In this document: positions 15,958-24,793 of the stretch, piece by piece
Numbering within the stretch: position 1 is the first letter of the stretch
How the letters are laid out: every line of letters starts with the position of its first letter
Assembly: GCA_018267315.1 (NCBI GenBank)
Contig: JAFDYS010000052.1
Location: forward strand, 1-33,420
Source of the DNA: Bacteroidota bacterium
Lineage (GTDB): Bacteria > Bacteroidota > Bacteroidia > Chitinophagales > UBA10324
Length of the DNA stretch: 33,420 bases
Direction: 5' to 3'
Translations under genes and position numbers: made by a program
Notes under the pieces: model-generated
Told to the model about the DNA's origin: nothing
Databases searched by the model: none
The model's input: only the letters and a program-made list of their open reading frames with translations

Positions 15958-17232
15958 ATGAAAGCAATCAGGATACTTCTGACAGGCGTTTTACTTGGCG
16001 CAGTACTTGGCTGGGCCTTGGGGTTCCTTCGCTTTCCCTATGTAGAAAAGAACCTTTCTTTTCTGTTGGGTTTCATAGCATGCATCGCAGTTGTGCTATT
16101 GGGAATGATTCTGCTGTTCATCTGGAACAGGAATAAGCAATTCATCCGCCTGATCGGAAAGGACACGTCCGACAAAAATGCAATAAGTCCTATCAGGATG
16201 TATGCCGTGATTTGGATTGCTGTTTCTGCTTTCATCCTGATGGGCGGTTTAATAAGCGGGCTATTAATCTCCCGGCAGAATGAGTTGATTGAAACTCAGT
16301 CGCTGAATCAAAACAGAATAATAAAGGGGCAGAATGAATTGATGGAATCACTTCGCCGAAGTAATCTTGACATCCTGCTCCGCAAGATTACGGACCGGGT
16401 GGATGATGAACTGAAGAATAATCCCACCCGTACGCTGAGTGATATTACCATTGCCAGCATCGTTGCCGCATTCAATTATTCATTTGCGCCTTACCGGTCG
16501 CTTGACGGGGATAGTTTATCAGCAAGGAAATTAAGTCCGGAAAAAGGACAGTTATTGCATGCACTCTTCGAGAGGAAAATTGATTCCGTTTCTTTTGATC
16601 AGATAAAACGCCGCGCATCATTCAACGGTGCTGATTTGAGCAACATGGATTTCAGCGGAGTAAACCTCGATGGCGCTGATCTGCAAGAAGCGGATTTGAA
16701 GGATGCTGATTTCAGCGGAGCGAGTTTAGTTGGAGCTGATTTGCGGGACGCTAATCTGTGGGGCGTCAAACTGAATAAGGCGAAGCTTACTAAAGCCGAT
16801 GCGAGGCGCGCCGATTTGCGATGGGCGCAGTTGAATGAAGCATGGCTGGATACAGTTAACCTGGATGGAGCAGATTTGTCCAACGCTCAATTGAGAAAAG
16901 CCAATTTGCGTAAAGCCAAATTCCGGACAGCCAAATTGAATGGAGCGCTGTTGAACGAAGCAAATATGGAAGGTGGAGACATCGTGGATGCAAGCCTGCA
17001 AAAAGCAAATTTGACAAAGACCAATTTGACAAATGCTGATTTTACCAGAACAAATTTTATGGAAGCAATTATGACCGATGCGGAACTGGTGAATGCCGTT
17101 GTCGAGAAGGATTGGTTTGAAAAATTAGATGGTTGGCAGATTGCTGTAGCTAAGGAAATTCAAAAGAAATATAAGATCGTTCACTTTGAAAATATGGCGG
17201 ATCTGCCCAGGTACCACCTTGAAAGAAACTGA
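15958..17232 (+). CDS. membrane-anchored pentapeptide-repeat protein
   Basis: This 424-residue protein has three hydrophobic segments near the N-terminus (about residues 5-24, 35-56 and 82-104). A linker predicted to be helical (about 105-215, including SRQNELIETQSLNQNRI) follows. Residues about 220-380 are pentapeptide repeats of the A(D/N)LXX type, for example GADLSNMDFSGVNLDGADL, which fold into a right-handed quadrilateral beta-helix. The C-terminal 45 residues leave the repeat and include EKDWFEKLDGWQIAVAKE. Such membrane-tethered pentapeptide proteins are common but functionally undefined. It ends 10 bases from the convergent lipoprotein gene. Confidence 0.88.
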   Translation: MKAIRILLTGVLLGAVLGWALGFLRFPYVEKNLSFLLGFIACIAVVLLGMILLFIWNRNKQFIRLIGKDTSDKNAISPIRMYAVIWIAVSAFILMGGLISGLLISRQNELIETQSLNQNRIIKGQNELMESLRRSNLDILLRKITDRVDDELKNNPTRTLSDITIASIVAAFNYSFAPYRSLDGDSLSARKLSPEKGQLLHALFERKIDSVSFDQIKRRASFNGADLSNMDFSGVNLDGADLQEADLKDADFSGASLVGADLRDANLWGVKLNKAKLTKADARRADLRWAQLNEAWLDTVNLDGADLSNAQLRKANLRKAKFRTAKLNGALLNEANMEGGDIVDASLQKANLTKTNLTNADFTRTNFMEAIMTDAELVNAVVEKDWFEKLDGWQIAVAKEIQKKYKIVHFENMADLPRYHLERN

Positions 17233-17242
17233 GTGACTACGA

Positions 17243-18247
17243 TCACTTGATATTGAAATTTCCGTGAAGAACCACATTCATCTTTCTTGAAAAACGGATC
17301 ACCAATTCATCTTCGGGCTGGAATGGTTTGAAACCAATTCGAAAAGCCCAACTGTAGTAACTCTGGATATCGTTGAGATAGTTAGCCAGCAATTCCGGTG
17401 TCCAACGTGTTTCGCGGGTGATATGATATTTTTTCCTGAGCGCCTTGCCGAGTTCCTGCCCCCATTCATTATTGATCACATCCACATAATTGTCCACGGG
17501 GCCTTCGTCGAGATCCCTGATTTCTTTCTCTGAAAATTTTCCGGTGATCAGTTCCGGATGATAATACCTCTCATGCGTGTCGCCCACAAAATCGGCCAGC
17601 TTCTCTGAAAAACAGGAAGTGATGAATGCCTGTGCCGTCATGTGATTAAACGTGTTGATGTATCCTTTTTCAGAACTGTCTCTCGCAGTGATGAATGCCA
17701 GATCATCGGTGTTTATGTTTTGCTCCGCGGCTTTGGCAAGGTCGAAGAATGCGGGGTCCCCCTCACCGAACAGATCGGTTCTCCGTCGTGCGAGATTGTA
17801 CACCTTACTCAGCTCTGCTCGTTTACCCACGGCATACGGTGATTTCAACAATACTTTGATACGGTCAGCAAGATCACCATCACGTGCTTTGCTGATTTCA
17901 CCCTGGCTGATTCCGGCTTTTAAAATGTTGATCACTTCGTGCCCATTACTGCAATCACTTACCAGCACCATACTATTTACCTTACCGGAGTCACCTGACG
18001 TTGACCCTTTGGTGAAATATTCAATCCGGATAACTGACTTCAGTTCTTCAAAGGATTGGAATCTGGATCCCAGTAACGCCATCATTCCCGAACGATACGG
18101 TGAGTCTGCCTGTTCGCCTCCGGCATCACGCGTCGTGGGAGTAGAGCAACCATTTTCTCCGATCTGGTTAGGAGCAATGCGGCGTTCATCGCTGCATCCA
18201 AGCAATGAGAATAGTAGGAGGGCGATTAATAACCTCAATGATTTCAT
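17243..18247 (-). CDS. surface-type lipoprotein, DUF6973-like, unknown function
   Basis: A 334-residue protein with lipoprotein signal peptide MKSLRLLIALLLFSLLGC, with C18 the lipidated cysteine. The residues after it, SDE, resemble the acidic lipoprotein export signal that sends Bacteroidota lipoproteins to the cell surface. Residues about 195-270 contain NTFNHMTAQAFITSCFSEKL, FVGDTHERYYHPEL and NYVDVINNEWGQELGKAL. The H...(T/A)HE...D.(x)NN..G pattern recalls DUF6973, a domain often found in secreted or toxin-linked proteins; this is a pattern judgement. It is last in an operon after GH106-like and GH28 genes, 10 bases after GH28, so a role in polysaccharide use is possible. Confidence 0.72.
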   Translation of the reverse strand: MKSLRLLIALLLFSLLGCSDERRIAPNQIGENGCSTPTTRDAGGEQADSPYRSGMMALLGSRFQSFEELKSVIRIEYFTKGSTSGDSGKVNSMVLVSDCSNGHEVINILKAGISQGEISKARDGDLADRIKVLLKSPYAVGKRAELSKVYNLARRRTDLFGEGDPAFFDLAKAAEQNINTDDLAFITARDSSEKGYINTFNHMTAQAFITSCFSEKLADFVGDTHERYYHPELITGKFSEKEIRDLDEGPVDNYVDVINNEWGQELGKALRKKYHITRETRWTPELLANYLNDIQSYYSWAFRIGFKPFQPEDELVIRFSRKMNVVLHGNFNIK

Positions 18248-18257
18248 GCAATAAGAA

Positions 18258-19754
18258 TTACTTCCTCAAAACCGGTACGTCACTGTCTATGTTCAGATTT
18301 TTACATTGGTACAACACGATGCCGGTCGTTTTGCTGTCGCCCGTAATTTTTAACGTCTGCATGGTAACCTCACGCACATTATCAAAAACTAAGGACGGAC
18401 GATAATCCGGCGCATCAATGCTGAGTTTGATATTCTTCATCATCAGACCTTCCACATGCCTCACATAAAATCCCCAAGCAGGCAATTCACCAAACATAGA
18501 AAACTCCGGATACTCGGCCACTTGTTCAGGAACTTTGTCCAATCGCGAAAGAGGCATGTTCGCCAGTCCGTTATTCCCGCGGCCGGGGTAATGGATCTCA
18601 ATATTTTCCAAAGTCACATTTTCTACTTCATGCCCCGGTATGCCGGTAATGGATGAAGGAAACGTGTTGTGAAAAAAAGGCAGCTCCGGTCCCCGGATTT
18701 CGTAGGCATAATCAGGCCGTTCAAATGCCACTTCCACCTTTATATTTTTTATGGTTATGTTTCGCAATATTCCTGCGTCACGCGTTTTCGAACGGTCGCC
18801 CAAACGGATGAATATGGCATTGCCGGTATTCAGCGCTTCCACTCCATTAACCAGAACATTTTCAAGCGTGCCGCCATCCACACATTCAATCGCCACCGCA
18901 GACCGGAACGTATCATGGATTTTGATTTGCTCAATCGTTACATTTCTGAATCCGCCATGTGACACAGTTCCAAATTTGATAGCGCTGGCGCTGGAGCGTA
19001 TCACACAGTTAGCAACATAAATGCTGTCGCAAAATTGATCTGCGGAAACCGACTTCAGACAGATACCATCATCGGCAACGTTGATATCACAATTCGTGAT
19101 TCGAACATGATGACAATCCACGATATCAATACCGTCGTTGTTCCAGTAGGCATCGCTGATCACATGAACGCTGTCGAGCAGCACATTTTCACAACTCTGG
19201 TACGTCTGCACCCAGCAGGCAGCGCTTGATAAAGACACATTTCTGACCTGAATGTTTTTACAGTTTACAAATTCGATAAGCTGAGGCCGCATCGGTTCTT
19301 TGGGCCGCATGTGCGCGAAATCATATTGTGCACTGTCAAGTTGACCAATATAAAAGAGACTATCAATATTGAGCGCGAGACGACGGCCTTGCCCATCAAT
19401 TTGTCCTATGCCGGTTATGGAGATATTACTTTGCCCGTCGGCCATGATGACAGCTTTCCAGCGATTTAATTTGCTGTAATCGTCGGGGTTGATACTTCCC
19501 TGCAAGACAGCATTTTTTTGCAGATGCAATTCAACACCCGATTTCAGGATGATACTGCCGGTGAGAAAAATTCCTTCAGGAATAACCACTCGCCCCTTAC
19601 CTTTCTTAGCAGCCATGTCAATGGCGGATTGAATGGCGGTAGTGTTCATGGTCTTTCCGTCAGGTACCGCACCATAGTCAAGAATGTTGTAATCCTTTGC
19701 CGGGAGGAAGGAAGTGGTTATGAAGAAAATGAATGTTGAGAATAAAGTCCGCAT
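18258..19754 (-). CDS. glycoside hydrolase family 28 (polygalacturonase-like)
   Basis: A 498-residue protein with a signal peptide (MRTLFSTFIFFITTSFLPA). It then has the pectate-lyase-3/GH28 right-handed beta-helix start, DYNILDYGAVPDGKTMNTTAI, typical of the family. GH28 acidic residues are visible in WNNDGID (205-210) and VADDGICLKS (227-235). The usual GHG motif is replaced by FGTVSHGG (262-268), and no RIK motif is seen, which is common in bacterial exo-acting or rhamnogalacturonan-active relatives. It probably hydrolyses alpha-linked galacturonate or a similar uronic glycan in the periplasm. It starts 3 bases after the GH106-like gene stop, so the two are clearly co-transcribed. Confidence 0.9.
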   Translation of the reverse strand: MRTLFSTFIFFITTSFLPAKDYNILDYGAVPDGKTMNTTAIQSAIDMAAKKGKGRVVIPEGIFLTGSIILKSGVELHLQKNAVLQGSINPDDYSKLNRWKAVIMADGQSNISITGIGQIDGQGRRLALNIDSLFYIGQLDSAQYDFAHMRPKEPMRPQLIEFVNCKNIQVRNVSLSSAACWVQTYQSCENVLLDSVHVISDAYWNNDGIDIVDCHHVRITNCDINVADDGICLKSVSADQFCDSIYVANCVIRSSASAIKFGTVSHGGFRNVTIEQIKIHDTFRSAVAIECVDGGTLENVLVNGVEALNTGNAIFIRLGDRSKTRDAGILRNITIKNIKVEVAFERPDYAYEIRGPELPFFHNTFPSSITGIPGHEVENVTLENIEIHYPGRGNNGLANMPLSRLDKVPEQVAEYPEFSMFGELPAWGFYVRHVEGLMMKNIKLSIDAPDYRPSLVFDNVREVTMQTLKITGDSKTTGIVLYQCKNLNIDSDVPVLRK

Positions 19755-19757
19755 ATT

Positions 19758-21788
19758 TTAAAAATACGTTTTCTGCGGCTCGTGAGGTCTCACCACAGGA
19801 TCCTTCGGTACAAACCTGATGTCAACGGATTTCATCATTCCATCAGGGCTTATCTTCAGCATGAGTGATTGATAAGGTTTGAACTCAAATTTTTTCTTAA
19901 AAGTTTTTCCATTGATATTGATCGTGAGTTCACGATAGATCGGTTTCTTCATCAGTGACTGACCGGAATAAACCGGGTACTTCAAATCTTTCGATAGTGG
20001 TTGGGCGAGGAAGAGGTAATACGTCCCATCATTGTCAACCCGGCACCAGTATTCCGGCAAACTGTCTCCCTGAATCAACGGGGGATGATTTACAATCTTT
20101 TCGAAATTTTGTGAAACGGTTTTCAATGAAGATAATTCCTGCAGCATCATCGAGTATTCGGGAGATTTCACATAGCCGGGTTGTTGGGGAAGTCGCTTCA
20201 TGCAGACCGGCAATCCTTCTTTGGCAAACTCCAAAACTTCTTGAAGCGCTCGAATATCCATGTAGTCAACATCAATGTAGAGAGAAGAGAATTGCGCATC
20301 GCCCACTTTCAATTTACCGTTTTGATATTTTGCTTTCTCCAAAAAGTGACGATTGGTCCAGATCGGATGATAACCCTCTGTTTCTTCCGGTGGATACACA
20401 TACCGCAATTCATATTCACCCCACACCCACACGCGCTGTTTTTCCGGAGGATAGGCGCCTTTCATCACGCCGTCTTCATAGGGAATATACACGGCGACAT
20501 CGGTGTACGTTTTTCCTTTGCGCATGTATTCCGAAACTTTTTGCACGTATGAATTGAATGCCGGCAATTCCGGCGTGAGCGATCCGTTGGGTCCGAAATA
20601 CGTGGTGGCGAAAAAATCAATGCTATCAGAGCCCGCGGGATTGTATGGCATGCCGTGATAAATAAGCTGATTGATTCCCTGTGCGAACAATGCATCGGCA
20701 ACCATTTTCAAATCGGCGGTTTGTTCCTGCCGGAGATACGTACCCGGAAAGCCATACATGCAGGTAAAAGTTTCGCTCGACACAATGTTCTTTGAAGCGA
20801 GACATGCGGAGGAGCTGACGATCCTGCCATAACGCGGGTTGTTCAGCATCGCTTCCGTTTCAGGAATGTCAGCGAGTGAATAGAGCGACATCACATCGGC
20901 GGGCGCACCGAGACATTGCACTCTCGACCACGCGCCGAGCTCTTTGCATTTCTCTGCGAAGGGTTTGTAATAACCATTCGTGACATAATCATCGAGCAGC
21001 AACATGTAATCGTAACGGACATCAGGAAAAGAGTCGAGACCTTTTTTCATGTAGGGAATAATGTCGTACCCAAATTCTTTTTGAAAAGTTTTTTCAAAAC
21101 CCGGCGTCCACAACTTATTCGCTGCATTCAGTTTGATCTCCCATGAATCAGTGAACAGCGCAGATTTGCTTCCTTTCAGTGCATCCTTCAATCCATTCAC
21201 CATTGGTGGTGCGTACATTTTAAAAGCTTCACTGTCGAGATGATTGATGACCCATTGTGTGTCGGGATATTCCCATGAGTAAGTTAGTGACTGATGGAAA
21301 CTTGTGTCACCGTAAATCTGAGTCTGGTGTGCTTTATCCATGTAGGTGGCGGCAATAATCCAGGCGCTTCCGAAAGTAAAATCGCACGACAGTCCGATGG
21401 AGTCAGCATACAGTTTTGTGTAAGCCACCATTTCCGCCCATTCGGTACTGAGCCACTTTTGCGCCGACGTGTCCTTTGGATAGTGGCGGTTATATTTCTC
21501 TGCATACATTTTCTGGTAGCGATATAACGGATACAGCCAGCAGATTTCAACGCCACCGAAATTCATCTTCTTCACCCAGTCGAGCTGATACTTTATGTCG
21601 GGCTTTTTTATTTCTGTCGCGAACCACCACCAGCGGACACAAGGTTTTGATGAGGTATAATAGGAGACAGGTTGAGCTATTGGTGGCGGATTATTCTTGA
21701 AGCTGCCAAAGGTTGCCAGCGTTATTCCACTTAGAAAAAAAATGATGAAGCAAAGTTTCACTACAGCAAATGTATGCAGCTTCCCCAT
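19758..21788 (-). CDS. GH106-like glycosyl hydrolase (alpha-L-rhamnosidase type)
   Basis: About 676 residues from ATG 21788. An ATG at 21818 would add ten residues but would overlap the likely promoter of the divergent gene, and MGKLHTFAVVKLCFIIFFLSG makes a better signal peptide. The conserved start of the family is present, VRWWWFATEIKKPDIKYQLDWV, followed by MNFGGVEICW and a (beta/alpha)8-like region with CDFTFGSAW. GH106 enzymes remove alpha-L-rhamnose, but are usually around 1000-1100 residues, so this protein lacks part of the usual beta-rich C-terminus or belongs to a shorter relative. It leads the operon with GH28 and the lipoprotein. Substrate by context: rhamnose in pectin-like glycan. 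Confidence 0.75.
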   Translation of the reverse strand: MGKLHTFAVVKLCFIIFFLSGITLATFGSFKNNPPPIAQPVSYYTSSKPCVRWWWFATEIKKPDIKYQLDWVKKMNFGGVEICWLYPLYRYQKMYAEKYNRHYPKDTSAQKWLSTEWAEMVAYTKLYADSIGLSCDFTFGSAWIIAATYMDKAHQTQIYGDTSFHQSLTYSWEYPDTQWVINHLDSEAFKMYAPPMVNGLKDALKGSKSALFTDSWEIKLNAANKLWTPGFEKTFQKEFGYDIIPYMKKGLDSFPDVRYDYMLLLDDYVTNGYYKPFAEKCKELGAWSRVQCLGAPADVMSLYSLADIPETEAMLNNPRYGRIVSSSACLASKNIVSSETFTCMYGFPGTYLRQEQTADLKMVADALFAQGINQLIYHGMPYNPAGSDSIDFFATTYFGPNGSLTPELPAFNSYVQKVSEYMRKGKTYTDVAVYIPYEDGVMKGAYPPEKQRVWVWGEYELRYVYPPEETEGYHPIWTNRHFLEKAKYQNGKLKVGDAQFSSLYIDVDYMDIRALQEVLEFAKEGLPVCMKRLPQQPGYVKSPEYSMMLQELSSLKTVSQNFEKIVNHPPLIQGDSLPEYWCRVDNDGTYYLFLAQPLSKDLKYPVYSGQSLMKKPIYRELTININGKTFKKKFEFKPYQSLMLKISPDGMMKSVDIRFVPKDPVVRPHEPQKTYF

Positions 21789-21813
21789 GAAGAGGAGGAG
21801 AGAAGAACCGTAA

Positions 21814-21821
21814 TACATTTG
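21814..21821 (+). promoter_or_regulatory. -7 promoter element (TACATTTG) of the GH37-like gene
   Basis: TACATTTG fits TAnnTTTG and lies 16 bases before the ATG at 21838, in the 49-base divergent gap. The -33 TTG is not evident. Its presence argues against starting the divergent gene at 21818. Confidence 0.5.
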
Positions 21822-21837
21822 TGAAGGTCACAGCAAC

Positions 21838-23166
21838 ATGAAACAGGGATTAAACAGAAGAGAATTCCTCTGCCTCACCACTACCGCGGGCGCATTTCTT
21901 CTTTTCCAATGGCGCATCATTGCAGCCGCCCCCAACGACCGCGTTCTGACATATATCAGAGCTTCCCTCGGCCAAACTTTGCGCCCGGCTTCTGACGTTG
22001 ATCCCACTGGAAAAAGTATTCCACTACCGTTTCCCTTCAACGTTCCCTGCATCAGCATTCACTTTCAGAACCTGTTTTACTACGACACTTATTTTCTGAA
22101 TCGCGGATTGATTGCCCTCGGCGACATCAGGCAGGCGGAAAACAATGTGAACGCTCTTCTTTACCTCGTGGATAAACTTGGCTATGTGCCTAACAGCAAT
22201 CGCCTTGATATGACCAATCGTTCACAGCCGCCTTACCTGTGCATGATGGCCAAAGACATTTATGAAGCAACAGGAAATAAAGAATGGCTGAGCAAAGCGT
22301 ACCCGCTCATCGCGAAGGAGTATGACTTCTGGATAACGAAACGAAGCACGTCTTATGGATTGTCGCGTTATCACCATGATGCGACACAGGAATATCTGGC
22401 GGAGTTTTATGAGCACCTGAAAAAAGTCCGGTTGCCGTTGAATGCAACTACGGATGAAGAAAAGATTTCCATCGCCGGTCACCGGCTGGCAGAGGCGGAA
22501 GCTGGTTATGATTTTACTCCGCGCTTCGATGGACGCTGCTCTGATTTTATTCCGGTTGATCTCAACAGCAATCTCTATCTCTATGAAATTACGATGGTTG
22601 ATTTCGCCGAACAGCTGAACAACGGAGAAAAAGAATTATGGCTCGACCGCGCAACGGAAAGAAAGCAACATATCAATGATATCTTGTGGAATGAAACCCG
22701 TGGACTCTATCTTGATTATGATATGAAGAATGAACGGCAGTCGGATATAACTTCTTTCGCCATGTTTCAGCCGCTATGGGCAGGATGCGCTTCTGCCAAC
22801 CAGGCAAAAAGAGTGAGAGAGAATTTGAAATACTTCGAGTTCGCACACGGTGTGGTGCCATGTGAAGCAGCGTTACACGAATTCAAATATCAATGGGATT
22901 ATCCGAATACCTGGCCGCCACATTCTTTGATTCTAACAGAGGCGCTAGACAAGTATAACTACGAAGAAGACGCTAAGCGCATTCGTTCTAAATATGTGAA
23001 CATCGTTTATGATGTCTTTAAATCGACCGGCACGTTATGGGAGAAGTACAATGCCGTGGAAGGAAACATTAATGTGACGGAAGAATATAAAACGCCGCCC
23101 ATGATCGGATGGAATGCTGGCATCTATGCGTATATGAGAATAGTAAATAAGACGCGGCCGGGATAA
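21838..23166 (+). CDS. Tat-exported GH37 (trehalase-family) enzyme with altered signature
   Basis: A 442-residue protein beginning MKQGLNRREFLCLTTTAGAF, a twin-arginine type signal. GH37 landmarks are YVPNSNRLDMTNRSQPP (117-132), the acid-bearing EAGYDFTPRF (D225, compare ESGWDFSSRW of trehalase), QWDYPNTWPP (352-361) and a base-region WEKYN (401-405). The first trehalase signature is not preserved: PGGRFxEFYYWD is replaced by PFNVPCISIHFQNLFYYD, and QWDxPxGWAP carries T and P substitutions. The fold should be an (alpha/alpha)6 barrel. The altered sugar-binding residues and the GH28/GH106 neighbours make trehalose a doubtful substrate. It is divergent from the GH106-like operon. Confidence 0.82.
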   Translation: MKQGLNRREFLCLTTTAGAFLLFQWRIIAAAPNDRVLTYIRASLGQTLRPASDVDPTGKSIPLPFPFNVPCISIHFQNLFYYDTYFLNRGLIALGDIRQAENNVNALLYLVDKLGYVPNSNRLDMTNRSQPPYLCMMAKDIYEATGNKEWLSKAYPLIAKEYDFWITKRSTSYGLSRYHHDATQEYLAEFYEHLKKVRLPLNATTDEEKISIAGHRLAEAEAGYDFTPRFDGRCSDFIPVDLNSNLYLYEITMVDFAEQLNNGEKELWLDRATERKQHINDILWNETRGLYLDYDMKNERQSDITSFAMFQPLWAGCASANQAKRVRENLKYFEFAHGVVPCEAALHEFKYQWDYPNTWPPHSLILTEALDKYNYEEDAKRIRSKYVNIVYDVFKSTGTLWEKYNAVEGNINVTEEYKTPPMIGWNAGIYAYMRIVNKTRPG

Positions 23167-23224
23167 CTTCTGATCACTTCTGAACTACCATATTGTCTCG
23201 GATTTCCGTCCTCACCGACGAGCA

Positions 23225-24769
23225 CTAACTCACCTTCTCCCGCTTCACACCAATCGGATGAAATGCGAACCTCGTCTTCTCTTCGGCATTCTCCAGTTTC
23301 AAAACACCACGCGGACACACAGCCGAACAAACACCGCAGCCGACGCAGGAAGAGCGAACAATATTTTGTCCCCTTTGCGCATACCAGCGCACATCAATTC
23401 CCATTTCGCAATACGTTGAGCAGTTACCGCAAGAGATGCATTGTCCGCCATTCGTTGTAATTCTAAACCGTGATTTGAAGCGTTGCACCAAGCCGAGATA
23501 CGCCGCGAGCGGGCAACCGAAGCGGCACCATACGCGGTTTCCCATCAAAGGATAAAACCCGGTGCCCACCACGCCGGCGAAGATGGAGCCAATGAAGAAA
23601 CCATAGATGCGATGCAGGATGCGTGTCTCATGCCCAAGCAGCTTGTATTCGGAAAAATAATTGACCAGTGTAACGATGGTCATAATGGTTACGAGCACCA
23701 AAACGGAATGAACGATCCATCGCTCGATTTTCCATGAGCGGAGTGTTTTGCTGGACAATTGGCGGAAAGGATCACCGAGGGTTTCAGCCAAACCGCCGCA
23801 GCCGCACACCCATGAGCAGTACCATCTCTTTCCATAGAAATAGGTCATCACCGGAACACCTAATACGATTAAAGCAATTCCCCAAAACAGCATGAACCAT
23901 CCCAGCGCAGCCCCTGAAGTGTAACTGTGCAGGTTGTAATCGTAGAAGAAACTGTAGTTGAGCGGCCAAATATTTTTGAAGTCGTACCATGGCTGGTTGA
24001 GGGCCATCAGAATCTCAGGAATAATAAAAGCGAATGAAGTTTGAAAGAAAATGACTGACACCGTTCGGAACTGCTGATACCGGTTGCCGCGGTACTTAAG
24101 CAGCATTCGCACACCCATCACGAGCACGGCTACCGTATAGAGCATGCCATATAGAAACCATTGACTGGCTTCTTGACCGCTTAACAGCCGGCTGACTCCG
24201 CTTACCAGAATTACCCAGGGTGCAATGTATTCGGGGCGGAAGTAGAGAACGATGTAAAACAGGATCAGCAGCGAGCCGAGCAAGATGCCGAACAGACCAC
24301 GCGCGGTTACTTTACTGAAAAAAATATGGTCGTTCTTAATTCCCTTTGGCACATGGTAATATTTTGCCGTGAGAAAAAGTCCGGCGCCGGTTACAAGCAG
24401 TGAAAGAATGGTAAGGAGCAGAGGGAATTTATGATACCGTACCCATCCCGTGCATGAATTTTTTACCACCTTGAAAGTGTAGTCAGCATATATGATGTCC
24501 GTCCACATCTTCGCTTCTTTACTGCTCCGGTTAAAGGAGCGCACGGATTCCCTGAAATCATGAATGAAGCTGAAGAGGGAAGTGTAATTTTTGTTCTTCA
24601 TCCAGCTTACGGCCGGTTCAATATTGCTCAGGTGCTCGTGGTTGTTCACACTCAGATAGAGGGAGCGTGAAGTAAGCATATAGCTATTGCCAAATAGTGT
24701 GGACATGAAAAGCGCCAGTGCCATAAGCATGATTACAATCCCGGCATTCATCATTCTGTGCTTTTTCAT
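23225..24769 (-). CDS. NosR/NapH-type membrane polyferredoxin
   Basis: A 514-residue protein with one N-terminal and about six further membrane helices (near residues 10-28, 117-135, 157-177, 205-222, 235-250, 288-310, 353-370, 390-408). C-rich motifs follow those seen in NosR, NapH and RnfC-type proteins: C318, C322 and C324 (CSWVCGCGG), C415 and C419 (CRFGCP), then two [4Fe-4S] binding sites at C444, C447, C450, C454 and C475, C478, C481, C485. It should move electrons across or along the inner membrane. The upstream gene, 24 bases away, encodes an FAD oxidoreductase that could be its electron partner. No nos, nap or nrf genes are visible, so the terminal acceptor is unknown. Confidence 0.85.
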   Translation of the reverse strand: MKKHRMMNAGIVIMLMALALFMSTLFGNSYMLTSRSLYLSVNNHEHLSNIEPAVSWMKNKNYTSLFSFIHDFRESVRSFNRSSKEAKMWTDIIYADYTFKVVKNSCTGWVRYHKFPLLLTILSLLVTGAGLFLTAKYYHVPKGIKNDHIFFSKVTARGLFGILLGSLLILFYIVLYFRPEYIAPWVILVSGVSRLLSGQEASQWFLYGMLYTVAVLVMGVRMLLKYRGNRYQQFRTVSVIFFQTSFAFIIPEILMALNQPWYDFKNIWPLNYSFFYDYNLHSYTSGAALGWFMLFWGIALIVLGVPVMTYFYGKRWYCSWVCGCGGLAETLGDPFRQLSSKTLRSWKIERWIVHSVLVLVTIMTIVTLVNYFSEYKLLGHETRILHRIYGFFIGSIFAGVVGTGFYPLMGNRVWCRFGCPLAAYLGLVQRFKSRFRITTNGGQCISCGNCSTYCEMGIDVRWYAQRGQNIVRSSCVGCGVCSAVCPRGVLKLENAEEKTRFAFHPIGVKREKVS

Positions 24770-24793
24770 AAAAGAGAAGTTGATGCCGCTGAA

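Noticed and set aside
17232..17247. AGTGA...TCACT inverted repeat between convergent genes as a terminator
   Set aside because: Only 5 base pairs, no T-run on either strand, and it overlaps the stops.
21788..21818. Ten-residue longer start for the GH106-like protein
   Set aside because: It would overlap the -7 element of the divergent gene, and the shorter start gives a cleaner signal peptide.
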